From NCBI GenBank assembly GCA_002104985.1, contig MCGO01000059.1, forward strand, positions 207,401-271,400: 64,000 bases of DNA. Direction: 5' to 3'. A model generated the notes under the pieces. The model was not told the origin of the DNA and ran no database searches. It was given only the letters and a program-made list of their open reading frames with translations. This document shows positions 43,154-55,778 of this stretch, in pieces. The DNA is from Rhizoclosmatium globosum. Taxonomy: Eukaryota > Chytridiomycota > Chytridiomycetes > Chytridiales > Chytriomycetaceae. Position 1 is the stretch's first letter. The number at the start of each line of letters is the position of its first letter. The position numbers were made by a program, and so were the translations under genes.

Positions 43154-46100
43154 TCACATACTTCCCGCAGATACACCACCACTATGTGTCCCAACATCCC
43201 TCAATTTCGCAACCTGTCGCCCAATCGTAACCAAAAACCTCTCCAAAGCACCCCTCTCCGTCTCGGAAATCCCCATCTCCGTCTCCACAGAATCCATCAA
43301 CGATCCAGAAAGCGATACAGGCGGCGCATACAGAATCGCTTCTAACAGATGAATCGCGTGTGTGTATCCTACCTCCGCCGACTGCAAAGATCCACTCGCT
43401 TCAGCCTGCGACGCCGCGCGACACTAACGAAAAGAAATCCAAGTGTGAGTGTTTTTTTGCGTAACCAAATTAAAAACGAGTAGAGTAGTGCGTGTGCGTG
43501 TGTGTGTGCGGGATTTACACAATAGGAGAAGGAGAAAAAAATCGAGGGGGGGCAAGCAACAAAAAGAAAACAGCCAAACTACATACCACTTCCAAGGACC
43601 GTGCGTACACGAGTTTATCCAGAGATCGAGGCGTGATACCACCACCTGTGGGAGAGTTTTGGTCGTCCATGCCTGTAGGCCCAATCACACCCTTGACTTC
43701 CTGCGCGCGATCTAAACAGTCTTCAAACTTCTCTCGCATCCATTGAACGCTTGCTGTTAAGGACTGTACATCTACTGTCCCCGTTTGCTGCTGATCGCGC
43801 GTCCACAGTGTCTTTGCGGATTCAAGGCCGTATTGGTATAACCGCAACGTGGCAAGGTAGATGGAAAGTGTTTCTTCAGCGAGGACGGATGTCTCTTGAC
43901 GTGCTACAGCGGATGGAGTCATGTGTGACGGGGTTTCTTCTTGGATGGCGGGATGATGGTCGTTTCGGTGTTCTTCAGGGACTTCTTGGACACGGTTTTC
44001 CGCGGACAGGACAAGTTGTTTGTGCATCTCGTCTGCGAATGTGTGTAACGCGTGTCTAAAAGTGATAGCAGTTTAGTTCATCAAATCAAACCCCGAAAAC
44101 CAAACTCACCCTCGCAGCGTGGCTAAATTCAACACTGTCAATAAATGCTGTACAGGGTCTTCCGTAGTCTGAGGAATGGATGGTTGTGGTCGATGGTGAT
44201 GATGCTCTGCCAAGAACGCAGTGTGGGCACTATCCCTCAACGACCCAAACACACGTGGCTGTTCATGCAAGACTCCCGTGACACCGCTTCCAGATCCTGC
44301 ACTTCCAATAATAGGAGCCGGGCTGCTTCTGTCGAAACTGCGGGAGCCTTTTAGACTTTCGGAAGTGAGTTTCTTTGTGAAGGGTGAGGCGGGAGGACTT
44401 GCTGAGATACCGCCACCGATTTTATCGCCTACACTGCGTTTCGAGAGGAGAGAGCCTGGAGGTGGGATTACGCCGCGTGTACCCATTGCTTCCATTATTC
44501 CATCACTTCCTTCTGCATTGTTGAGCCAATTTACTTGTGTTGGTTTCGGAGTGTCATTGTCAATCATTTCAAAATCGTCATCGAATGCGTCGGCTCTTGT
44601 GGGTGATTTTTTCGAGTTGATAGGTTGCTTTCTTTGATTGCTGGTGGTTGTTGCTGGTTGTTTTCCATGTTTGTTGTGGTCAGGGTCAATTTCGTCACTG
44701 AGTTCAAGGGATCCAAGGGATGAGATTTCAGAGCTGCTAAGTTCGTCTTTGGGTGATTGTTTCGCAGCAGATTTATGTTTAGAAGGGGGATTTTGCTGTT
44801 GTTGTTTGGTTGAAGAAGGTTTGGAGACGGGAGACACTAACAAGTCTCCGAAATGAGGAGACGGATCCAAGTCGTATCCTGGAAATGGTGGTTCAAGATC
44901 GGCAAAGAGAGCATCTGTTTGGTCGAGCACTTGTTGTGGCTGATGGCCCGATGCTTTCGTGGTTGAAGGTACATAATGATATAATGGTACTGGTTTAGGG
45001 TTTGCAGGAAGAGATGCAGAAAAGATCGGTTTGACGGGAGAAGACGGTGGGAATGGCGTTGATGAAGGGTCAGGGTTTACTAATGGCTGAAGGCGAGACC
45101 GTGTAGACGGTAACTGTGGGGCATTCGCTTCAACTTGTTTTGGAGTTTCAGATACCTGTTGTTCCTGCTGCTGTTGATGTGGCTGTTGTGATTCCGCAGT
45201 ATTGCGTGAAGGAATTGACGGATCCACTGCAACAGAACCGCCAACATCAATCTTGGACGCACCCTCCACCACAGCAATATGCATGAAAAACTCTTCAAAC
45301 GACATTCGCTCAAATGGATTCCGTTTCAACAGACGTCTTGTCAAGTCCTTTAAATCTGCACTGATGGGTCGTACACCAATCATTCCTGGCTGTCCCGGTT
45401 GAGGAAATTTTGGTGATGCTCCAAGCGAAGCGGCTGTCGCTGCTGACGAGGCATGGGTTGTTGAAAAATGTGGAACCATAACGCGACGACCAAGACTATT
45501 TAGAGGGCCGCCCGCAGTTGCTGCTGGTGCTGAAGGAGGTGGGAGAGAAGGATTTGTTGAGCTGGTTGATTGATTGGGTGGTACTGTTATCCATAGGTTA
45601 AGTTAATATGGGCGATCCTTGTAGTTGCGAGGGAAAGAGTTGAGGAGGTACTTTCTGCTCCTTTACTATTCCTCTTAAGGATCGTTTGCAAAACTCACTC
45701 ACACCTTCTTGTTCGCTGTACTTTGAAATACTACGCAGTGTGCTTCGCAAAAGGTGGTTCGCGACGCTCACACTCCTTATTCTTTGCTCGCTCCGCTCGC
45801 TATTCCACTCGATTTCGGTCTCACCACGTAGTTTTCTTCACAAAAAGTTGTTCACTGTGCTAACACCCTTTCTTTGCTCGCTCTGCTCGCTATCGCTCTG
45901 CTCGCTATCGCCCTGCTCGCTTAGTTCCCACGTTCCCTCAAAAACTCTCCTTTCACTTCACTCAGTTGAGTCAAACCTCACTTCGTAAGTGCAAAACTCA
46001 CCCTCCTCATCCCCAGGAAACTTGATCCATCCTTCGCCTTTATCAATTTTACGTAACAAATCAATATGATTTTGAGCCTTGTAAGGCGGCCTTCCTGTAA

Positions 46101-46539
46101 TCATTTCATACAGAATAGTGCCGAGAGACCAGAGATCTACTTTCGCGTCATACCGATCCCCACGCAAGATTTCAGGAGCCATGTAGAGGGGGGAGCCGCA
46201 GAGGGTGGATGCGAGTGATTGGGAGGGGAGGGCTCTAGCGAAACCGAAATCTGAGAATTTCGATGGAATGGAATTAATAATGAATTAATAATAATAATAA
46301 TAATAAAGCACACCTGCTAGTTTGAGTGTTGGTAGAGGAGGGATAGTGAAGGGAGGGGCATTGAGGAAGGGGGAGAGAATAGTGATTGGAGGGGCCGATG
46401 GAGGAGGAGGATCCAGCAGTAGATTCTGAGGTTTCAAGTCTCTGTGAATGAGAGAAAGAGAGCGAAGGGTTTCGAGAGCGGAAGCTGTTTTAGTTGAGTA
46501 TTCCAAGGTTAGTTTCTAGAGACCACCCAACAACACACC

Positions 46540-46571
<32 letters not shown>

Positions 46572-47152
46572 GAACGCACCAAGTTGAGCCAGAAAGTGAC
46601 GCACAATTGCTTCGTTGATTCCGCCCCACGGACTCGACAAATTGACAGTGGGAAGTGGAGTGTCTTTTGGGGCGGCGTAGGCAAGAACGGCCCCCTTCTT
46701 TTTGATGTATTGACTGAGATCGCCGAGAGAGCAGAAGTCCATAATAAGATGGATGTGTTTGTCAGTTTTCTGATTAGGTAGTAGTCAGTTAGTAACTAGT
46801 TAGGTAGAGTATCTAGTAGGTATCTAGATGTAACTAGTAGGTAACTAGGTAGATAACACACCACTATGTCCCTTAATGCTACTATGTTATCGTGTCTGAT
46901 GTCTCTCATAATCTTAATTTCCGATTCAAGGTTCTCGGCCAACTTCCGATTCAGTTTGTCTCGAGCGACTGTTTTGATTGCGACTCGTTCGTTTGAATCG
47001 GCCTTGGTTCCAACAAACACCGTCGCAAAGGACCCTCGTCCAACTTCGGCGCCAACGACAAAGCCAAGCACTTGTTGTTGGTTATTGTTGTTAGCTGAAG
47101 AAGAAGAAGAAGAAGAAGGTGCTTTGGTGGCTGAAGTTGGTGTTGAAGACAT
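43154..47152 (-). CDS. ATG1: Autophagy serine/threonine kinase ATG1/ULK
   Basis: Minus-strand exons 47152-46862, 46769-46580, 46484-46314, 46250-46002, 45583-44110, 44055-43587 and 43423-43154 give 1037 residues. The kinase is N-terminal: [30 protein letters not shown] with the ATP-binding Lys, [56 protein letters not shown] and [17 protein letters not shown] long Ser/Pro/Gln-rich middle follows. The last 250 residues are helical ([40 protein letters not shown]), as in the tandem MIT domain that binds ATG13. It starts autophagosome formation. The start at 47152 is the first ATG in frame. Introns include a 418-nt one with internal repeats and one with a CAA run. Confidence 0.93.
45584..46001 (-). 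repeat. Long ATG1 intron with internal CTCGCT-type repeats
   Basis: A 418-nt intron among introns of mostly 50-160 nt. It holds three tandem units of about 15-16 nt built on CTCTGCTCGCTATCG (plus strand, 45885-45930) and an earlier relative (GCTCGCTCCGCTCGC near 45785). Confidence 0.7.
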
Positions 47153-47391
47153 TGGCGTATCTTCTGTTGATGTTGATGTTGATGTGGAAGAAGAATATGG
47201 AGAGACTGGGGGAAAGTGGAAAGGAGAAAAAGTAAGTGAAAAATGAATGAGTAACCAAGAATCACAAGAAACACTCCTGTCATCCAATCACAATAAACTC
47301 CCTTTGTTCACAAAACAAACGAAAGAAAACCACCAAGTCTCCCTAAACCACACTTTTCCATCTCAATCCAATCTTAAAATACTCTACTTCA
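47153..47391. promoter_or_regulatory. Divergent promoter, ATG1 / giant coiled-coil protein
   Basis: 239 bases shared by two divergent genes. No gene is supported here. Confidence 0.4.
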
Positions 47392-50300
47392 ATGTCCTTC
47401 AATAGAAAGGGCGGTGCTTCTTCAAGTCTACCCCGTCCTATCTCTCTCCTCGAAAAGAAATCTTCTACTGGCTCTCGTCTCAGGAATACTACGACTCACT
47501 CTTCTCCTGCTCAATCTCCTGCTCAATCTCCCGAGAAACCTCCTCTCTCAGATTCCTTCTCCGATAATTCTATTACTATCCCTGATAACGAGGATGCTGA
47601 TGCTGCCGTTATTCTTCAAAAAGTATTGAAAGCTCAGCAAAATGGTGAGCCTGTAGTCAATAAGTGAGAAAATAGTGAACATGGAAAGTTGAAAGTGTGA
47701 GCGCAAAAACGAACCATCCGTCTCAGAAGCGATTCGTGAACAACAGCAAACGATCTTTCGCGACGCAAGTTGCGTAGCGATGCTCATGACCAGGAGGTCG
47801 TATTCCCTATGGAAGAGTATGATGAGTGGATAGAACATAAAAAAACAGACAGCGAAGCGAAGAACTTGGGAAAACGTGTTGAACAACAAAGAGTGCATTT
47901 AAGATCGAGTAACCAAAACCGAATAACTCACTAACAACTATCCAACCATTCAATTAATCATTCAACTATGAATAGATCAATCAACAGCGGAATCTCTGCA
48001 AATATCTCTTACACTAGCAGCAACTGTCGGGCAACAACTCTTAACAAAAAATACTACACTTCAACAAACTCTTCTCGCTGAACAACAAGCAAAAGCAGCG
48101 CTCGAAAGACAAATCGAAGAACTTAAAAAAGTTGTTCAAGTCGAACACACTGGACGTGTCGAAGCTGGATTGGAAGTGTTACGGAAAGATGAACAGCTTC
48201 TAGAGTTACGTAAAGATGTTGGACGTGCGGGAGATGTTAAGAATGAAGCTGGTGCGTTCATTTCCCTGATTATTTGTTCGTTCTGAAAGTTGAAATCGCT
48301 CCCACCAGATAACCTACGAATGAGGATCGAACACTTGGATTCAACGAGGAGTCAAATTGATAAAATATTGCAAATGACGAATAAGGAGTTGCGGACGGTG
48401 GTTGGGGAACGGCATGTACTTCAACTTACAGTTCAGGAACTGTATGACCAACTTGGGAACTTTATGGAAATCAACAATTCTCTGAAAAAGAGCTGTCAGA
48501 AACAGGTTTCTGAGTATAAGAGTATGATTGCGGATATGCAGGTTTGTGGTTTTTTCTTTCTGGTTTCATTTCTTGGGTTGCTGAAACTTTATTGGTCGAA
48601 CAGCTCGAGAAAAAGAATCTGTCAGAGCAACTCACGAAAGAAATGCAGAAAATCAAGAATCTGTCGTCCAAAGATTCAGCGACAAGTATAACCCCCACTC
48701 TTTCGTTTATGGTGAATTCTTTGATCTAACAAACCCCACTTTCAAGTCGATTCCCTTACATCAACAATCAAATCCGTGATGAATCAAGAACAAACAAGCG
48801 TGTTTGCTCATATCCAACAACAAAACATTGCCGACACAATCGCGCTCCAATCCACACTAGAAAACGTAGAAGCCGAAAAGAAAGAACTCCTTGAAATCAT
48901 CGCGCGCCAACAAGATACCATCAAAGCAATGGAAGAAGACGTGATCCACCTAGAAGCGCGATTAAGCGATAAAGACCGAACAGCATTAAGCCGCGATTTA
49001 GTCCACACAAAAGACCTCTCGTCACTCCGTTCCAGCCTCTCCAACGCGAACTTGGCAGCCACCAATTCCAAACGCGATCATGACGCTTACACTGCAACAC
49101 CATCTCCTCGCCTAGATGCAGAATTCGATGGCGACGATAACGCGAGTAACGAGATGCTTCACTTTTTGGTGCAGGGGAAGAGTCATACTGCAATTATCGA
49201 GAAGGAGATTTTGGAGGCGGATGATGAGTTGGACAAGTTTACAAGAAAACTTAGTGTTTATGACGCGGCGCCTGAAAATAGGAGGTAAGCGATATACATT
49301 TGCCAAGGCTCTGAAACCAAACGTCTTTTTTAACCTCGGATATTTTATAGTGTTCGTGAAAGTGCTAGCAGTCCATCTCAACACGCAACATCGCAATACG
49401 TTTCGGTTGAAAACATCCCTGCTGTGAAGCCGCGTGGTCCTGTGGGTGGCTCTGTGTTGGCAACTGCAAGCAATAGGTCAAGTCAAATCGAAAACATGAA
49501 TTCGATGCAACCGCCTGTTGTCCCGGTGAAAGACGAAGGCAAGAAAAAAGGGGAACGAGACAGTCAATTTTTGGCGAATGGCGATCTTTCTGTTGACGGA
49601 ATGTCGCGGCAATCAACGACCATCCTTCGAAGTGATAGGTTTGTTCGCGCGCGCTCGGTGATATATGATTTGCAGGTTACTAATTGTTGGTTTATTTTGG
49701 TGGATATTAGGGAAAGGGAGGCCGCAGACCGGTTCCAGCAGGAACTGGAAGTGTTCCTTCAAGTTGCGACAGAGGAGAACAAACGACTGGCCAAAGCGAT
49801 CAAAAAGAAAGACTCGGCTCTCGTGTCTAAACAAGTTGAGCTCGATAACTTACAAGATATGTTGGATCAAAGCAAGAATCAAGTGGAACAGCTCAAAGCT
49901 GCGTCTTTGGATGTTGTGATTGCCGATTTGGAGGAACAAGTCAAGAAAAGCATTAATAGTCAGAACGAGCTTGGTCAAAGTCTGGTTAAAACTAAAGAAG
50001 AGTTGATGAAGACGACAGCTAAACTTGCTGAACGTGAACTCGAGATTTTGGCCAAAGACGAAATAATGAATGATGCAAAGCTCAAGAACGAGTCTCTCGC
50101 GATTTCGACTGAACTTATTAGAGCACTGAAAGAAAACGCGAAGTTGATCCAAGGAAATTTAGAACTCGGATCACAGCTCTCCAAAACGGCGAGCGATCGG
50201 TCAGCTGGGATTTGGGAGTTGCGTGATGTTTGTGCTGAGAGAGATAAACTGCGACTTAGAGTGTCTGACTTGGAAACGCAAGTTCGTGAAAGCAAGAGAC

Positions 50301-53300
50301 AGGCTTTCAAAGACAGCAATTATCTTGACCAACGTCACTGGGCGACACAGACAATTGACGAAGTCACTGAAGATCATACAATCAAGAATATTGCGTTGAT
50401 TGACGAGATTCAGTCTTTGCAGTTGAAAATGGCTGGCCAGGAGAAACTGATTGAAACGCTGCGAAATGATTTGGATCAATGCCGACGAGATGCGATGGAG
50501 AAATCTACAGATTCGAATATATTACGGTCTCAGCTTTTTGGAATCACGAAAGAGCGCGAAGAAATGAGTAACAGCGTGGATCAGTTCCTATTCGGGTCTG
50601 GCGATAAACTTGACTCCACTTCAACCACAATGAAAGTCGCGTTATTTGAAGCCCGCAAAATGAATACTGAATTGTCGGAGAAACTCCAACGCGCGGAGCG
50701 GAATGCTGCTGTTCAGGCTGAATCTCTTTCCAATATGGGATCACAGCTTGCCCAACAAACAACGAAACTTGGAGAAGTTGAGTGGAAGTTAAAACAAAAG
50801 GAAGCTGAGAAAGAGGCGGCCACGCTGCGTATTGCTGCTTTGGAGCAAGAACTGAATGAGGTGCTGAATGGGAAGCAAGAACCTGCAGATGGAGCTGATG
50901 ATGTGGATAAGGCTGAAGGAGTGGAAGGCAAGCAGGTTGAACGAAAAACGAGCAACAAAGTTCAACTAAGACCGATTACGGAGCTTCAGATTGAAATCAA
51001 AGAGTTGACGTTCAAAAATGAGGCTTTGCACCTTGAAGTTGAGGATTTGAAGTTGAAGTTGCAGAACAATGTGAGTAGCTTATGACCTGTTATAACGAAT
51101 CTTACACTCTTATAACTAGCAACATACAACGGCTTCAGCAAATAATGATGGCGTTGCTGTTCAGGTTGAAGACATGTCCGAGACAAATTGCGCAAAATGC
51201 AAGAGCCTTTCCTCGCAACTAAAAAACACAATGTCTCGTCTTGAATTAGAGCTCAGTAAAACTCAAACGGCCTTGTCTGCTCGACTCTCCAGTGAACAGG
51301 AAAAGTCGACTCTTAGTCAACAAGTCATCGAACTTCAAAAGAAATTAAATGCTGCACTTGATGAAACCGATTTTGTTAAGCAGCAGACTGAAGAACGTCT
51401 CAAGAGCTACAACGAAATGAAGAAGCTTATTCAAATTGACAAAGAGATGTCGAATCGCCCATTGCGACTGTCAACCGATTTGGCTTCTTCAACTGTACCA
51501 ACAATAGCTATTGAGTCTTTGCACGGTTCTGGAATCGTGTCTGGAGGAGGCGGACATGAAGCAAACAAGTCATTTGAGACTTCTATCAATGCACTTAGTT
51601 CCTTAAAGGAGGCGAATGCAGAAGTGTATACATCGACTGAAGCTTTATCGACGTATTTGGCTCGCACGACAAATATCCAACTTCAACTAGAAGCCTCGTT
51701 AAGGGAAACTGCCTCTGCTCAAGAGAAGCTGCGTAAACTGGAAATGAAGCTGAAGGTTGCTGAAGACGAAGCGAATGAGCTAAAGGCTTCGGAGCAAAGA
51801 ACAAGTAACCAGCTGACTTCCCAAACCCAAGAACGTTCTGACTTGGCGAACAAATTATTATACCTTCAAAAAGAAATTTCTGATCATATTATGGCGAAGA
51901 GCGCAATGGAGGCCGAACTCATGACTTTGAAAGCAGTACCTGAAAGGAGGGGATTCTTTAAGTCATCAAAGAACTCTGCCGCAGGCCAGTCACCAACTGG
52001 TAAATTCTTTGGACGGGGTCGGGCGTCTTCTGCAAGTCCTGATGCTTCATCTCCGACATCACCCATTGGAATGATTGAAAACAAGATAATGGAGGAGCGA
52101 GATAAGCTTGCAAGGGACTTGACAGAAAAATCAACTGAAATAGCAAAACTCACCAAAGAAATCAGCGACATTAACAAAGAGCTTGCCAAAAGCCAACAAG
52201 AAGTTCGAGCATCAGCGGAAAAAACTGCAATTTTAACTCGGGAACACGAAGAAGCCATCAAAGGTCTTGAAATGTCTCATGCGGAAGTCGAAGAATGTCT
52301 GCAACACCAAATCCAAGAGCTTGCTGATCAGTTAATGGAGCCAAAACCATATCACGAGCTAACACTCGAAAGAAGTAAGACGGAAAGAAGTAAAGTGGAA
52401 GACGCAAATCTGGTTGCATTGAAAGCAGAACAATCAAAGTTGCGGGCTTTACAAGTTACATTGAAAGAATCGGAAAAGCAGGCTGAAGAACTCAAGCTTA
52501 AAGTTGAAAAGCTGGAAAACGAGCTAGCGCAAATTCAAGTCAAGCATGAACTTGAATTATTGGCTACAAAGCAGGAAGGCGAAGTCTCTGAAGTCCGACT
52601 TGAGACAAGTGACTGCACTCAAAAAGAAATACTCGATCTTCATCAAACAATCAGTTCTCAGAAGGCTGAAATCAATCGACTCAAGGCCGGAGCTCAAAAG
52701 TCAAATGTCAACGACGAACAGATAATTGAGTTGCAAAAATTGATTGATGGACAAAAATTAGAAATAGTTCGTTTAAAAAGCCTTTATAATGCTACGGGTT
52801 CAAATGACGGAGACGCTGTCAACGTTGATGCCATATCTGAGCTTAAAAATCAAGTCGTAAGTGACATGAGGGTTTTCAATATCCCACTAAAATTTATAAC
52901 AGGCTCGCCTTGAAACACAGCTTGACGCCTCAAATGCCTCGAGTCTAATCGCAAATCAAAAATCAGCCACAGAAGTTACAATGCTGAAGAACGAAATCGA
53001 GAACCTAACACAACTCAAAGATAACCTGCAATCACAAGCAAATCAGACAGAGTCAAAATTATTCGACATAAATAACCAACTCACAGCGAAATCAGAAGCG
53101 TATAACCTTCTTGTTGAGGAAAAGACCCAACTTTCGAACCGACTTGATACAACAATGTGGAAAATGCAGACTGTACAAGAAAAATGTGCTGCAGCTGAAG
53201 CTAAACTGTCAATGCTGGAAGCTAAACAGATGAGGCAAAGTATCAAAGGCGGAAGCGGTGGCGAGGAATGTGAAGGATGTGTTCAGCTTGGAAATTCAAT

Positions 53301-55591
53301 GAAACAATTGAACACGGAACTCATCGATTGGCAGTCCCGATGTGATAAAGCAAGTATGGATCTCACAAACATTGAATGGCAAAAGTATGCCCTGGAAGCG
53401 AAGTTGAAAGCGGCTGAAGGCGAAATGAGGCAGCTAAAGCAATGGAAGCAAGAGTCCGACAATACAGCCGCTGAACTGAAAGACCAAATTGCAGATCTAA
53501 AATCGAAACATCGAACAGAAGTCTCAGAGCTAGACTCGATGAAATTAAGCTCCGAATCGCGAATTAACTCTCTCGAAAAGGAGCGAAAGGAAGCCGAGAA
53601 AGCCATGAATCATGCAATTGATACTTACAACCAGCTTCGTGTTGAGTCAGAAGAGCAAGCTGCTCTGTCAGCTGGAGCACTTGAACGACAAAGAGTTGCA
53701 TATGAGCAAGAAATTCAAAATCTCAGTCAAAAAGTGATTGAACTTGAATCCACATTGAAATCAACGAAAGAAGAAATGGATTTGTATATTAATCAGGTGT
53801 CTTCTGCGAATAAGGCTTCTGAGAACGAAACGATAACTAATCTGCAACAACTACTTGAAGATTTACAATCAAAGCTTGAGTCAAAAGATATTCTTGTTGA
53901 TCAATATATCGAATCAAGTGCATCGCTTCGCTCACAAATCATGGAACTCACTTCTCAAGTCTCAGAGTTGGAAGAAACGATTCGGAGCCATAAAGATTTG
54001 GTCCAGGAATTGAAAGCAGAGCTTGAAGCCACAAAAGAAAAGTCCAAAGACCAAATTCGTGAGACTATCGCACATTCAACTAGTTTAATGGGCAATATTT
54101 CGGATTTAGAAGCAACGATCGTACAGTTAGAAAGTAAACGGGATCAACTTGAAGTGGAACTTGCTGCGGAGAAGTCCAATCAAGACTCAAGAGCAAGCCT
54201 GTCTGCCGAAAACGAGAAAGAACTCCGAACTGAGCTTGAAATGTCTAAATTGCGTGTAATGGAACAAGCCAAGATTGCAATCATTCGTCAGACCACTCTC
54301 CAAGCTAAAGATCAAAAAATAGCGGAGTTGGAGTCAAACATTGTCTCTTTACAAAATGAGGCGAGTAGTGTTCGAAAAGAGCTGCAAACGGCTTCGGAAC
54401 AATTACTTAAAGCCAAAGCACGAATTGATGAACTCATCAAGCTCTCTGTTGTACGCACCACAAAGTTGAAAGGAAAGGAGGAGTGGATTACCGAGCTGGA
54501 ATTGGAAGTCGCCCGACTACGCGCAGAAGTGCAAAACTTAAAGAACAATTCTGGCGATTCAACTTCCAAGGATGCAGAGTCAACTCGTATTGAAAAATCA
54601 GATCCTTCTTCTGAACTTGGGAAAGCAAAGGCGAGAATTGATGAACTTATCAAGTTGTCCATCGTTCGCACCACGAATCTAAAAGGCAGAGAAGAGAAAA
54701 TAGACGAGCTTGAAATGGAGGTTGTGGATTTGAAGGCACGCCTTGAAGTTGCAACAAGTCAATCAGAGGACTTTGCAACTATGAGAGCTGCATTGGAAAA
54801 AGCCAAGGCAAAAATCGATGAAATGTCAAAAACAAGCCGTGCAAATTCCAACTCGTTGAAAGAAAAGGAGGCAAGGATACAGGAGTTAGAAGCTGAAATT
54901 GAAGCACTCCGAACTGAAACAGCCGCTGCAGCTTCCTCTTCAATGAAAGAGCAACTTAGTCGATCCCAAGCACGTGTGAAAGAATTGGAGCGAAAAGTAA
55001 AGGATCTGGATAATCAGGTCATGGATTTGAATGAAAAAGTACATACACGAGAAGAGGAAATACTCGAAGTGAGGAAATGGCTGAGGGAGTCTGAAGCAGA
55101 GCTTTCAAAAGTGGAGGCAGATCGAAAGTCTGAATTACGGCATCGTGGGTTGTCAGTTGCGACCAATCCTCAACCAACTGCACAAGCGGTATCGCCAGCG
55201 TCAACCACTTCGACACCATCAACAGCTGTAGACTCTACTCCGTTCCAAAAAGGAGTAAGTTACTTTAATTTTGTTTTGCCGCGTGAGTACTCACTTTATG
55301 AATAAGGTCAAATCTGGGACACACAACATACAGAAAAACGTGTACAACTTTTTGTGTAGGATATATTGGTTAAATATCGCGATTGTTTTTGTCATGTAAG
55401 TGATGATGGGAATGGTAACATCTACTAAAAAAACATGGAACCCATACAGTTTAATTCCTGTTTGTGTTTTCAACATCACCAATATCGAGATACCTCAAGT
55501 GTGGCGATTAATGGCTCAAATTGTTTGTGGTATATCTGCGTTTGGATTAATTTCGAGGCCAAAGGAAGCAAGTTTACAGTTCCTGAAGTAA
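47392..55591 (+). CDS. Giant coiled-coil protein with C-terminal membrane anchor (golgin-like)
   Basis: Eleven exons: 47392-47644, 47976-48251, 48309-48541, 48604-48685, 48747-49284, 49351-49638, 49711-51070, 51120-52856, 52903-55254, 55307-55395 and 55450-55591 give 2449 residues. After a Ser/Pro-rich head of about 80 residues nearly the whole protein is heptad coiled coil. Near residues 1930-2230 a unit of about 42 residues recurs four times (AKARIDELIKLSVVRTTKLK, AKARIDELIKLSIVRTTNLK and weaker forms). The last two exons code IYWLNIAIVFVILIPVCVF and VWRLMAQIVCGISAFGLI, one or two membrane helices near the C-terminus. That design fits golgins such as giantin, which tether vesicles, but no defining domain is seen. 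The 72-nt intron at 49639 has no stop and keeps frame if retained. Confidence 0.85.
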
Positions 55592-55778
55592 TAAAAGCTT
55601 GAATATATTTTTTTTGTTATAATAAGCGAAAGAGGTCGCTTTTTCTGGGAACATTGTATTCGAGAACGTCAATACCGCAAAAACTCAGCTGAAATGAGAT
55701 TTATTGTTGCGTAAAAACACAACCTTCAAAATAGTTGGATCAATTGATTTAATTTTATAGTGGCATTAATGGCTGTCC

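Noticed and set aside
47153..47283. Upstream start for ATG1
   Set aside because: The in-frame extension lacks an ATG, and ATGTCTTCAACACC at 47152 opens a normal Ser-rich leader before the kinase.
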